Positions 45,051-56,595 of a stretch of DNA of 64,000 nucleotides are shown here, one piece after another. Origin of the DNA: Ricordea florida (taxonomy: Eukaryota > Cnidaria > Anthozoa > Corallimorpharia > Ricordeidae); NCBI GenBank assembly GCA_949710005.1, contig OX453276.1, positions 34,632,947-34,696,946 of the forward strand. Reading direction: 5' to 3'. Below the pieces are notes generated by a model, which was given only the letters and a program-made list of their open reading frames with translations, had not been told where the DNA came from and searched no databases. Every line of letters starts with the position of its first letter. Position 1 is the first letter of the stretch. The position numbers and the translations under genes were made by a program.

Positions 45051-48000
45051 ATGGTAAAAATTGTTCTGGGCCTGTTTTTAACGGTTTTTGCCCTGACAAA
45101 TGGCATGCCGAGGTACAGATTCAGCAACCTAGAAGATGAAGATTATGCGTACAAACGTGAATACGCGCCTAAGAAATCATACGATGAGTCAGCCTATGAC
45201 GATTATCTTCGCCGGCTTGAATTGAATCAGCGACAAAATGGTTTGTACAAAGTTTAGCCAGTTTTTTCCTATCCGCAAGCTCGCGTTTGACAAACCGATG
45301 TTTACTATTCGCTTACAGAGCCTTTAGAGAATTATCAATTTCCTCAAGCCAAGCGTATTGAAGAAGAATACTTCAGCGAACCGGGTACGTAGATATTAAA
45401 TCTTCTTTTCAATTGCAATAGTTTTGACTTAAAATACTGTTTAGATCATTCTCGATGGCACTAAACCAGTGGTTTTCTCATGTTTCGCCGAATTTATTAA
45501 GTTAGTTTACAGCTAAACGGCTGTAAAATATTCCTTGAGCAACCAAGCGGGCCCTAACATTGGCCAAATTCCGGTTATCAAACCCTTACCACAAATGTGA
45601 TATAGGTCGCACATTCTAGATGTTGGAAAACAACTGAGAATAATGTAAAGTTTTAAAACGAACTAACAATACTTTGCTCGGAATACTAAGGGTTGATAAC
45701 TGGCGAAACTTTCTGACGATGCGCGATCGAATTGATGGGGTGTACAACAAGTTCCTTTTGCTCTTATCGCGCAAAGCTCGCCCGAAATTACTTTGATTTA
45801 AAGATCCAGCATAGCGAGCAGTTTTCTTGATGTTCAGCTGAACGCGCTTTTTCCCACTATTCACATTTTGAGGCATGCTTATTTGTGGCATTGAAAAAAA
45901 TATTTTCGGTAACACTTCAAATTTTTCTAGCAGGCAAACCGTGAATTCTGTCCTTGTTACGTTTTTTCAGTAAATGGAGGCATCAATATCTGCCCAATTC
46001 GACAAACCATACGGCGGCTGAATTTTTCAGAAACATTTCATTCGTTTCCGCCATAGAATTCTAAGTATTATAGTGGTTTACATATTCAGTGAGTCGTATG
46101 TTTATTTCGGTAAACTTTTGTGTACTGTTTTCGTGTTATTCACTCTGTATATTGTAATACTTATCTACGAGTATTGGGCGATATTTTGAATTCAATCTTA
46201 CTACACGCTGCTTCAAATTTTTTGCCTTCATCAGTTCCCATTAGAATCTTAAATTTCACTTCTTCACGGGACCGCACTGAGTACTCAGTGACGCCAAAAA
46301 CTTCAATTGCTGTTACTTTGCAGTAAAGACTGATATATTTAAACGATTCAAAAGAAAACTTTCTTCGGTGTTACAAGGAATGTTTTTTACTTGGAATAAA
46401 TAATTTAAGGCTGAAGGCTCGCTGTGATCTACTGAAGTTAAGTGATCTAAACAGTGGAGCCATCTGTCGCAAAGTACCGGAACGACTAGGAAAGATAATT
46501 TGGTTCACTGGGAAAAAAGCGGAAAATATAGTTTTTACTTCGGAGCTTTCCGATATGCCTGACTTTTTGATTCCATGAATAACGAAACACTTAAAAGAAA
46601 AATTGACTGAACTAGAAAAGCGGAGTTCATTTCTGTTTGTGGCGATTTCAATTTCAGTGCAGCTGTTCATGGCTGCTTGGCCACTGATCGACGTAGGTCG
46701 ATATGTATTGAGATGTACAATAGATATTGACCAACCATGAGATATCAACCATATCAGTATAGGACGCATGACGGCAGGAAGTGTATTTAAACGCTTTCCT
46801 AAACTGTCATAGTTCCACGAAAATTCTTCCAACGAGAGAAACTATTAACACGCATGATGCACTGGGAAAACTTGCGGGCAACGTCACAAGGAAATAGTTT
46901 GAGTGACACAAGCCTTCGCGACATGAGGTTTTTTCTAGCATCTCATTGAGCTGAAACGATAAAACAAACAAACCCGATCTCTTCCTTGACAAATAAATAA
47001 CTTCACCTACTGATTCTTGGAATAGTAACTGACTGATAACGATAAATAAAAAATTAAAATTTCAGTTATCATTTGCTACTCATAGGATATACAACTCTAA
47101 CGACAAAGTAAGAACCATGTACATAATTATCGACAAATTGCAGTTCGTTGATAAAATAAACACAAAGCGGTATTATGAAGGATTTTGTGGAGTTTGGCTC
47201 CCTTTTGCGGTTCTTGGGAAATCAGGTTTTGGCGGTCTAGTCGTTAATATGTTGACAGGATTATACAGGGGAAAACTAATTTATCGTAGGTATAATCGTC
47301 GTTCACTCACTGAAGGGGTTTATTCATTCAAAACTCTTCAAAACTCCATCAACTCGGTACCGACAGAATTACTCATAAGGAACTGATTTTCACTCCGACA
47401 AGAGTTCTATGACCCAAACTCCTCAGTTTTCTCGTGCTAAGTTTAGCGGCCACTCTTTCGAAAGATCTATAAAACCAATCTCAAAACTATAAACTGAGCA
47501 ATCGTTCTCTAAATGGTTCCTCTAACTTGGGCTAAGAGAAGAAAGCCTTGTCTCAGTCTAGCAAGCGTTTTTGGGTAGACGGAAACTATTTCAGTTATTG
47601 GCCATTTACCAAGATACGGGCCTTCTGTGAACACGTCAGATTTCATTGGTCTATAACGTCCAAGGGACGGACCATTAGAAAAGTGATGGGTGGGGGGGGG
47701 GGGGGGTGGGGAAAAAAACAAAAAAAATTCATGCAAGGGAAAATGCCAAACAAAAAAATTCATGCAAAGGAGAAGGTAAAAAAGAAATTAATGCAGAAGG
47801 AAGGTCCAATTGTGACTTTTTCGCACGTAGTAAAAAAAATTCGTGTAGAGGGGTTCACCTGAAAAAAATTCATGCACAAGCAGTGAGCGAAAAAAAAATT
47901 CGTGCAAGCTGAAAATTCCCCCCCCCCCCCCCCCCACCCCCCATCACTTTTCTAATGGTCCGTCCCTAACTATCATCATTGATTTATAATGACAGCAAGG

Positions 48001-50626
48001 AATACTGCAGTTAGTATTCTATATCGCCTGTAGCTGAAATCAACTCTATTGTAATTGAGTACTTTTACGAGGACTTGCAAAGATTTCATTCGAGATACTC
48101 AGTTGGCTATTACATTTGTACATTTGCTGATGCATAAATGCAGCAGTGATGGGACAATTGGTCAATAAAGGAAAGGGCTAACCATTCATTATACTAAATA
48201 CGCTGAAAACGTACAAGAGGATTTAAATCAACTGAAAAGAATCACAGTACAAAGCATGGTCAGGCTGCATGGCTTGATCCCGTGATTTCAAGTAAATCTT
48301 GAAATTATGACTACGTGCACACTGTATAATAGAACAAATAGCATCACGATACAGTTCTGCTCAGTAGCTTTACAAAGAATGGTCACACTGCATGGTTTGA
48401 TCCACAGATGAAAAAGTTAGGACAACACTGTATAGTAAAACAAACAGTACCACAGTACAGTACTGTTCAGTAGCTTTCCAAAGAATGGTCACACTGCATG
48501 ATTTGATCCACAGATGAAAAAGTTAGAACAACACTGTATAGTTAAACATACAGTGCCCCAGTACACTACTGTCTAGCAACTTTCTAAAGAATGTTCAATC
48601 TGCAGAATTTCTCTAGCAAAACTGTAAAGTTTGTCAAGAACCTCACAAAATTTGAACCCTCAGTACTGGTTATATGCATATCTTTTTCTCTTGGTTTCTG
48701 TTAACAGCCTTTCAGGATGACGCAGAAAGTTATCCAAGCAAGGAGCAAGAAAGAGCGTTTGACGAGGAGGAGGAGGACCTTCAGTATGATGTGAATGACC
48801 AGCCACAGGAATATGCGAGGGACGAAGATGATAGACCTCTGGACTCTGACATCGTAAGCAACGAGAAGCTATCGACTGATCTCGAGGAAGAGGCGGACGA
48901 AGCCGAAAAGGAAGAAACAAATGAAGAGTTTGAAAAAACGGCTGATGAATCGGAAGAAGATGAAAATGAGCCTTGGAAAGAAGAGGCTGACGAGCAGTTA
49001 GAAGAGGTCAATGATGAGCCAAAGGTAATGGCCGATGAAAAGGAAAATGAAGGACAAAATGATCTAACCGAAGAGAGAGTTGAAGAGTGGATCGAAGAGG
49101 ACAATGATGAGCCTGAAATAAAAGCTGATAAAGGAAATGAGGAGTGGAAAATACCGGCTGATGAAAACTACGATTATTACGAAGAGAACGATGTTCCAGC
49201 AGATCAGCCCGAAAGGGGAAAAGAAGAGTCCGAAGTGAAAGCGGATGAGTCCGAACAAGCAAACGACGAACTTGTGTCAGAAACTGAGGAGGAGGATAAG
49301 CCTGTGGAAGAAAACGAAGACGACTCCAAACTCACTGAAGCAGACGAGGGAAAGGATGAGCCTGCTGATGAGGAATACGCCAACGATGCCGACGAGGAAT
49401 TCGCTGAAGTTGCGGACGAAGAATACGCGGATCCTGCCGACCATAAATTCGCTGAAGCTGCTAAGGAAGAATACGCGGAGCCCGCCGATGAGGAATTCGC
49501 TGAAGTTTCGGACGAAGAATACGCGGATCCTGCCGACGATAAATTCGCTGAAGCTGCGGCTAACGAAGAATACGCGGAGCCCGCCGATGAGGAATTCGCT
49601 GAAGCTGCGGACGAAGAATACGCGGATCCTGCCGACGATAAATTCGCTGAAGCTGCTAAGGAAGAATACGCGGAGCCCGCCGATGAGGAATTCGCTGAAG
49701 TTGCGGACGAAGAATACGCGGATCCTGCCGACGATAAATTCGCTGAAGCTGCTAACGAAGAATACGCGGAGCCCGCCGATGAGGAATTCGCTGAAGCTGC
49801 GGACGAGGCCTACGCTGATCCTGCAAACGAGGAAGACGCCAAAGATGCCGGCGAGAAATACTTTGAAGCTTCTGACGAAGAATACGCGGAACCATCGAAC
49901 GAGAAATTCACTGAAGCTGCTGACGAAGAATACGCTGATCCTGCAGAGGAGGAATTCGTGGAGACTGGCGACGAAGAGTTCGATGATGCTGCTGGCGAGG
50001 AATACGGCGAGGCTGCCGCTGATCGACCCGAAGACATTCAATCCCAGGTGAATTCTGATGATGCCGAAGATGACGACGACGACGACTTGACAGCAAGTGA
50101 CCCCAAAGAGGCGGAAGTAGCCGAACGGGAGGACGACAGAAGTTTTGACGAAGCATTAAGAGACTACATCGCCGCAGAAAAGTTATGGGAGCGCAGAAAA
50201 CTTGGTAAGGACCTTAATGGTCACATACTTTCAATATGAAATAGGTCATATATTTACACACTGCGAATTGAAACTAGCGATTAGTGATTTGCTAAAAATA
50301 GTGGCGCAAATTTTTCAGGCAATCAGTGGCTAAAAAAACTTGGCTCCAATTTATCAAACAATTTGAAGTGAAATTCAAACCAATTGTGATTTGCTTGTGC
50401 ATGTTTTCCCGCGCTTGGTGTTAAGGGTGTGTATCTGGTTTGAGATCTGATTGGTTCATTAATGTGAGAGTCTACGTGATAGGCGGGCTAGAATAATTAC
50501 AAGGTCACAGTCTCCCAACAACTGGAAACTGCTAATAATGTTAAATTTGTCGTTTTTTCTTTTACAGAGCGTGAGCTGAATAATTTCAAGGGCAAAAACA
50601 ATTTCAAAAAGAACGAGGACTTCTGA
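45051..50626 (+). CDS. Secreted Glu/Asp/Ala-rich acidic repeat protein
   Basis: Four exons join in frame: 45051-45240, 45319-45384, 48708-50204 and 50568-50626, giving 603 residues. I chose the ATG at 45051 because it opens a signal peptide (MVKIVLGLFLTVFALTNG); the upstream in-frame ATG at 44991 would bury it. After a Tyr/Arg-rich N-terminus the protein is extremely acidic. Residues about 310-495 are a tandem repeat with a 32-residue period, alternating EEYADPADDKFAEAA and EEYAEPADEEFAEVA types. An Asp run follows near 540, then a basic end (FKGKNNFKKNEDF). It has few Cys and no known enzyme domain. It is likely secreted. In corals, acidic secreted proteins of this style (CARPs and other skeletal matrix proteins) bind calcium and carbonate mineral. 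That role is inferred from composition only. Intron 2 (3.3 kb) holds a MITE and a satellite. AATAAA near 50957 is a possible poly(A) signal. Confidence 0.85.
47663..47967. mobile_element. MITE, AGGGACGGACCATTA family, copy 2
   Basis: 305 bp in intron 2 of the acidic-protein gene. The ends AGGGACGGACCATTAGAAAA and CTTTTCTAATGGTCCGTCCC are inverted repeats. Internal AAAAAAATTCATGCAAGG-type units are the inverse of copy 1. Long G and C tracts lie just inside each end. Confidence 0.9.
48245..48610. repeat. 105-bp satellite, about four units (intron 2)
   Basis: GAATGGTCACACTGCATGGT recurs at 48378 and 48483, with weaker copies at about 48253 and 48588. The unit also has GATCCACAGATGAAAAAGTT and CCACAGTACAGTACTGTTCA. 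The same satellite is at 63581-63965 in the DYRK gene. Confidence 0.9.
49380..49820 (+). repeat. 96-bp coding tandem repeat in the acidic-protein exon
   Basis: GAAGAATACGCGGATCCTGC recurs about every 96-99 bp (about 49418, 49515, 49613, 49712). The very low synonymous divergence between units suggests recent unit turnover. Long antisense frames here come from the purine-biased repeat. Confidence 0.9.
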
Positions 50627-52257
50627 TCCCACAAGTGCAATTTGCATACGTCATGGCACAGCTTGCTTCGGTTCCTTGCATGCATCCGATGAAATATCAC
50701 TGCTGTTTTATTCATACTTTAGTTTTAATCAATTTTGTGTGAAATAAGTCTTCAAGTGAAACCTTTCCATTAAACATTTCAGTGATGAGAGCCATTGTCT
50801 TAACCATCACGTTTGACTCGAAGAGTCTTAGTTTTGTTACTGAAGGATTTTGGTTCCAGTATCAAAATCCCGTATAATTTTTAAAAACCAGGTTTTCTGT
50901 ATTTGATCGATAACATTTAATCTGCTTATAAGAATTAGTAACGCTCTGAGATCCAATAAAACGTAGCGTTTTATAAGTATGGCCGTCCTCTTTTCGTTCG
51001 GAACTCAGCCATCCCCTCTGGGGCTTACCTTTTCGTTTGTATATTGAACCCTAAATGGCAGAATTGATAAACCCCTTGGGTTAAAATTCTTCAAAATAGG
51101 ACGAAATTGCTTCTGTATTTTAAATTTGTCGAGCTTATGTGCTTTAAATTTAAACAGTTTATTTTTTTTTTCCATTTTTGAAATTCTGAACCAGGAGCCT
51201 GTGTGACGTCATTCACCCTCAGAAAAAACTCAGGGTTAGTAGCCTGCGTAGCAGTCTTTTCCCTTTCCTATCAGGCAAGCGGGAGTCGCACGAGGGCACG
51301 GGGCACAGAGGTAACAATTAACGGCAGGGGGAGGGGCAGTCCCCACCCCTCTCCCCGTTCCTAGCTTTTTGCTCTCGCCCAATACCTTCGCGCGACTTCC
51401 CCTTAGCTCCAGAGGAAACAGAAAAGACTGCTACGCAGGCAAAGGGTTAGTAGTGCGAAATTTAAATGCAGATATGAGAAATTAAAAAGCGCATTAAGTA
51501 TAGTTCTTTTTACAATATAATTCGATGATTGTATGCTCTGAAAATAATAGGAAAAGTTATCGGAGGAAAAAGAAACCCGGTTTAAAATTTAACATTGGAT
51601 TAGCGCTAATCGGCCTTAGAATAACCGGCCCCTGGGTTTCAGACCAGGCTCGAAAAGGGCCCAACCATTAGCCTTCCAACGGGATATCGGGTGGGAGTAA
51701 TTCGAATGCGAAGCGCGTGAGCTGGCGACTCGAACACCCCGCACCTAAATGTGCCACCCTCCCTATCCTTCGAAAGCCAGCACGCGGGCTACCAAACCAT
51801 CAAATTAACCATATAAACAAGCCATACAATTCTCTCCTCAAAACAAATTTTTCAAAACTTTGATTATCAAGGGTGGTCCTCATGCTCAGTTCTCGGATCG
51901 GACAATTTTAACCTTTTCACTCCTAAGATCTGAGTGGCAATTCTGCTAAGTGTGTACCATGCATTTTGATACAGACGAATTTTGAGAATTTGGTTTTAGG
52001 TCAGTCCATTATTTTCGAGTTGATCATTTTGTTCAATCCTCACAATCAGTTTTTCTTACATTGTCATGTTATGGGAAAGAGAAGTTCCATTTTGATCACT
52101 CGAATTCTGGGACTGAAATTCGAAAAGGAGCTGAAATCGCATTTAGGGCCCAGGCGCAAGTAAGGCGCTCTCTCCTAAGAAGACTGATAACTAGTAGACT
52201 TTGTGCCGCTGACAAGCTATCAGCATCACTCAAGTACTGGGAACAAAACAGAATAAG
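50627..52257. other. Intergenic region between the acidic-protein gene and MFF
   Basis: It contains the 3' UTR of the acidic-protein gene, the MITE at 51238-51441 and an interspersed repeat. An AACCTTTTCACTCCTAAGAT MITE end is at 51909. No further gene is supported. The MFF promoter should lie close to 52257 (CTCCTAAGAAGACTG and downstream). Confidence 0.45.
51238..51441. mobile_element. MITE inserted into an older repeat
   Basis: The ends GCCTGCGTAGCAGTCTTTT and AAAAGACTGCTACGCAGGC are exact 19-bp inverted repeats, about 200 bp overall. GGGTTAGTA is found on both sides (about 51229 and 51446), consistent with an 8-9 bp target duplication of hAT type. The interrupted repeat is intact at 40066-40290. 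Confidence 0.8.
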
Positions 52258-53478
52258 ATGGCGGGAGAATTTGTGGGTAATACGCCCTTGTCTTTCGATT
52301 TTAACGACGGTGAAGTTTCCCAACGAATGCGTATTCCTCAGAAAATAATCATACCGGATATAGGTGGCGATAGCTCTGATTTTCAATCTGCTGCCGCTAG
52401 CCGTGTTCCGAAGGAAGACGTTGCATCTATAATGTTGATTCCAGATCGAATTGTTGTGAACGATAACATGGGCACATTTTCCCCTGCAGACAGCGATATT
52501 GCCAAACATTTAAGAGATCAGATAGTTTCTGGGAATTCCATGGGAGGTATGATAACTCCTCCTAGAACTCTGACGGTGGATGACACGAAATCTGCGCATT
52601 ATCCTCAGACAAGAGTCTCGGCGACTGGACAGTCCCGCGTGTTGAATGACAAAATCAAAGGCGAGAAAGATATTGCAGCGAGGTTCATTGATGAAGAGAG
52701 GTAAATACTTTACACTTCTTACTTCTCATCACCTTAATATCAAGTTGGTGTCGGGTTTTGTTTGCTGGTGATACCTTTAAACGGTTGGGCTCAAGATTTT
52801 GTAATTTCCAATTCTGCGAAATTGGACTCGCAGAACAGCCCTACGTGCAGGTCCAATGATTTGTTCAATTGCCGAGCCAAACAATTTCACAAAACGTTTT
52901 ACTGGAAAAGAATTTGTAGTTTGAGGGTTGGTATTCATAGAAGGATCAGAAACAGGGAAAAGGAAATAATTTTATTCGTATATTCCATTTTATTATATCT
53001 CTCAGTTAGTACGCGCGCTGTGATTGGTCAATTTAGCGGGCCGTACTTCACTGTACGGCCCGGTAAAGTTTGTTTTGGTCGCCAAAATGACTCCAGAGAT
53101 ATAATAAATATCTTATTAACCTCGTTTTCTCGGTCCGTACTGTAAAATACGGATCCTCGTTTTTTCCCGTCGATTTATGGCCCGCGCGCTTCGCGCTTGG
53201 GCCATAAATCGACAGGAAAAAACTCGGTCCGTATTTTACAGTACGGACCTCGAACTCGAATAATAAGAGGTATATATCCCTGGTCAGGTAAGCAGGCAAG
53301 TTGAGCCAAATCAAGTACAGTGATTGGCTAACCAAAAGCCTTCTTGCCAACTCCAGCTTTTGTACATGGTCCTGCATAGTAAAATGTTTGGCTCACATTC
53401 TTTATGGCAAAATATCACATTTAAGAAATAGAAAACATGTACCGTGTTTCTGTCGAGTTATAGAAACACGAGTGAAAG

Positions 53479-53509
<31 letters not shown>

Positions 53510-53510
53510 G

Positions 53511-53541
<31 letters not shown>

Positions 53542-54440
53542 GAGTTCTCCCAAACTTTCACGAGTGTTTCTATAACTCAATAGAAACACGAAGAACATGT
53601 TTTCTATTTCTTTTAGAAAACACCGCGACGAAAAAAAGAAAAGCAACTTGTTAGCTTTGATTATCAAAATGTAAATTCTCTTTGCACGCGTCATCATTAC
53701 GTCAACAGCTCGTGCTAGTTCTGTGTTTCTATCGAGTTATAGAAACACGATTTCTAACCAATCAGCGCGCGTACTTTCTTAGGACTGTTTTCTAATAAAT
53801 GATGTAAGGAGCTGTAGAGTAAATAAGTCAAGCTACAAAAACCAGGGTACCAGTCAAGCTCAGGTCAGGTAGGCCTCCTGTGACTCACAAGAAAATGGGT
53901 AAATCAAACGAGTTGATTAAGTAAGTTATACCACCGTAAGGTAAAAGGGAGGTGCTGACGTTTCGAGCGTTAGCCCTTCATCGGAGTGGTTCAAGATCTT
54001 TATGTCAATTCTCCCTAGCAAGAGCTATACACTTTGTTAAATGTTAGGTTTGAGAATTTGGTGTTGAATAATTCCATTATCCTAAGGTAGATAAGTTTTT
54101 AAATTCTCATTACCTGGTTACCTGATTCTGAACTGATATAGTAATGCATCTTTACCTTTGGGAGTGAAAGGGTTAATGCTTTTCTATTCACAGCATTGCT
54201 GTTGGAATGGAAGTGATTGAAGAGGTATCACCACTGGATAGTGACAATGAGTATGGACATAATGACATAACTGACATGAAGAAGTGCATTTCTCATGTAC
54301 AGCAACTCAATCAAAGGGTCAGAGACCTTGAGAGAGAAATGGAAAGAAGATCTGTCGGATTTTGGTCAAAAGTTGCTTTTTTTGCTTTCACAATTATCAA
54401 TCCAGTTATTTTACACTGGCTTTTCTGGCGAAGACGATAA
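52258..54440 (+). CDS. MFF: Mitochondrial fission factor
   Basis: Exons 52258-52700 and 54194-54440 join in phase (AG plus C) to give 229 residues. The N-terminal half has the conserved MFF blocks: VSQRMRIPQKI, then IMLIPDRIVVND, then PPRTLTVDD. The C-terminal exon has a coiled coil (about residues 175-203, MKKCISHVQQLNQRVRDLER) and a C-terminal membrane anchor ending in Trp-Arg-Arg-Arg (WSKVAFFAFTIINPVILHWL). This is the MFF layout: a tail-anchored outer mitochondrial and peroxisomal membrane protein that recruits the fission GTPase DRP1. It is shorter than human MFF isoforms, lacking the long middle part; extra alternative exons cannot be excluded. The start ATG lies in AAGATGGCGG, a YY1-like context. 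The intron carries at least three foldback elements. Confidence 0.93.
53038..53250. mobile_element. Nested palindromes in the MFF intron
   Basis: 53131-53250 folds on itself: CGGTCCGTACTGTAAAATAC against GTATTTTACAGTACGGACC, with an inner pair GTCGATTTATGGCCCG and GGGCCATAAATCGAC. A short related hairpin, CGGGCCGTACTTCACTGTACGGCCCG, is just upstream (53038-53063). Confidence 0.85.
53423..53612. mobile_element. 190-bp palindromic MITE, AGTTATAGAAACAC family (MFF intron)
   Basis: The arms pair from AAGAAATAGAAAACATGT to ACATGTTTTCTATTTCTT. The inner arms are GAGTTATAGAAACACGAGTG and CACGAGTGTTTCTATAACTC. The family is also in the carrier gene intron at 34780-35030. Confidence 0.9.
53898..53990 (-). 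mobile_element. Hammerhead-like repeat fragment (MFF intron)
   Basis: On the minus strand 53987-53953 reads CCGATGAAGGGC, TAAC, GCTCGAAACGTCAGC, followed by the same CCTCCCTTTTACC tail as at 32715-32885. It is a short relic. Confidence 0.5.
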
Positions 54441-56595
54441 ACAATGGAATGCTACTGCAAGAAAGTTGTACGGTAGTAACTGTTAGCTCAAGAGTTTTCA
54501 ATATTGAACTTGTGAAAAATTTGAAAACTCAAAATAGCCTCAGACGGGATCAGTTAGTCTAACTTGTGGTTTATTGTGGTAATTTTTGTCTACCTTTACT
54601 CAAGTGAAGTTATCTATTTCCTGTTAGTACTGTACTGAACTTTATAATGTGAAATACTATTGATACAACCTGCATGTTGATTGGCCTGATTTGCAGCAGG
54701 CTACGTAAACACAGTTGTATCTTGCTTCAGTTGTATCTTGCTTCAGTTGTATAAAGGAAGTCTTTGCAGTAGGCCTTTCTGCTGTACATGAATCAGTTAT
54801 GTACAATACTATTCATTGGATTGTAGATATAAAAAATACCAAGATTTTGAACTATACAGAAAATATGTTAAAACATTGATAGATATTGGCTGCATTCCTA
54901 AGGTACAGCAAGAAAACAAGGGGGTTTCTATTAAAAATGTACACCAGTCCTTCTTTAATCGGAATACATGAGTTGTTGGTGGTTGATGTGGAAAATGTGA
55001 GTTTGAAGTCTGATAATATCAGTTTCTACTGTAATATATAGATTTAGCCTAAAAGCGGAGCTCCTTACACATTGAAAATGCTGTCACTAAAGTTATTAAA
55101 TAAGCCTGGTGTACGTAACTACTTAAAGAAGATTTGATAGCTGAAATAAATCGTCAAAAAAAAAAAACATCTAGCTCGCGACTCAAGGGAAGAGCCATTG
55201 CGCGAAAAACAAAGCCTCGTTTCAGTTTAAGACCTTCCAAATATCCCGGATGACTATGGCTGCCATGTCGGGGCAACGTCGTCGTCATCGTCGTCGCTAG
55301 GCGCACGTGCCCGCGAGCCATGCCGCTAGCCACGATGACCATGAAAACTCAAACGCATGGTTTTCTCAATTTCTATCCTCGCACAGTAGTTATGGGGCTC
55401 CGCTCTGCGGGTTCTTTGAGCCGCTGTGTAGCTCCGCTATGAAAACAAATTAATATTGAGCTTTCTCTATTTCTAACATTTCTGTGTTCAACGTTAGATT
55501 GGGAGGTTGGTTTTGATCTTAAAATATTAAGAACTGCCATAGGATATTCACATTAGTATACAATAGTTATAGCATGTAAATAAAGTCTACATTATATGTA
55601 CAAGACTTTGATGTATTTTAGTCTCAACAGTCATCAGCATCCAATTTCTTCCTCTGAGATTAATGTAAAGTAATAAATACAGGTAATGAGAATATCAGGG
55701 AATGATCACCATTCGCAAGCTGTGTTGATACAGTAACACACTCTCCTTACTGATACTATATGAATGTGTGGGGACTACTTAGGAGAATCTGTATCTTGAT
55801 AGTGGAAATTAAAAAGCTCAAAAATACAATTATTGCAATTAGAAATAAAGTTCTTACTCAAGTTAACTCCAGCTTTTTTGAAAGCTTTACTACATTTATT
55901 ATCCCTTACTAGAATAACGTGCCCCCCAGTGATTAAAATGTGCCTTGTCTTATAACAAGCCACTGTAAAATGAAAGAAACTGGACATGTATATAAGAACC
56001 ATTATATATTATATATGTATGATAAATGTATGATGAGCTTGTATCTGGTGAATAAGCTTTTAAAACATTTATTATGATATCCCTTCCTACAATTACGTGC
56101 CCCCAGTGATTAAAATTTGCCTTGTCTTATAACAAGCCACTGTAAAATAAACGAGACTGGACGTGTATATAAGAACCATTATATATGATAAATGTATGTT
56201 GAACTTGTATCTGGTGAGTAAGTTGTATTGTTCAGAATGAGAAAAGAAAACTTTGAAAATACCACCCAAGTTCTCCAAATAGGAGACTGGGGTACAACTC
56301 TTTCACTTCACTTGATTCCTTAATTATAATGGATGGAGGTGCATGCCTTTTTGGTGAGCACATAAGTTTTAGTTGAAGACTAATTACATTCAATTTACGT
56401 TTTCTTTAATTACATTTTTCGAATTCAAAGTATAGAGTCGCGTGTAGGATCTGTCAATCAATGTCACTTAAAAGTAAATAAGCGCACATTCCAGAGAACA
56501 TACAACAATTCGGAACAAACGAATGGTGTAATCGTTGTCGATATGCACGCACGAGGATTGGTCTCGAAGATTATCATTTACCAAGCTACAACAAA
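54441..56595. other. MFF 3' flank and intergenic DNA
   Basis: An AATAAA at 55144 could end the MFF transcript. The stretch 55926-56192 holds a two-copy duplication, ATTAAAATGTGCCTTGTCTT and ATTAAAATTTGCCTTGTCTT, 179 bp apart with TATATAAGAACCATTATATA in each. No other gene is supported. The 3' UTR of MBLAC2 lies at the right side. Confidence 0.5.

Noticed and set aside
49277-50051. Long frames on the other strand and in another plus frame within the acidic-protein exon (254 and 268 codons)
   Set aside because: They arise from the biased, repetitive codons of the acidic repeat; the signal peptide and splice joins support the acidic frame.
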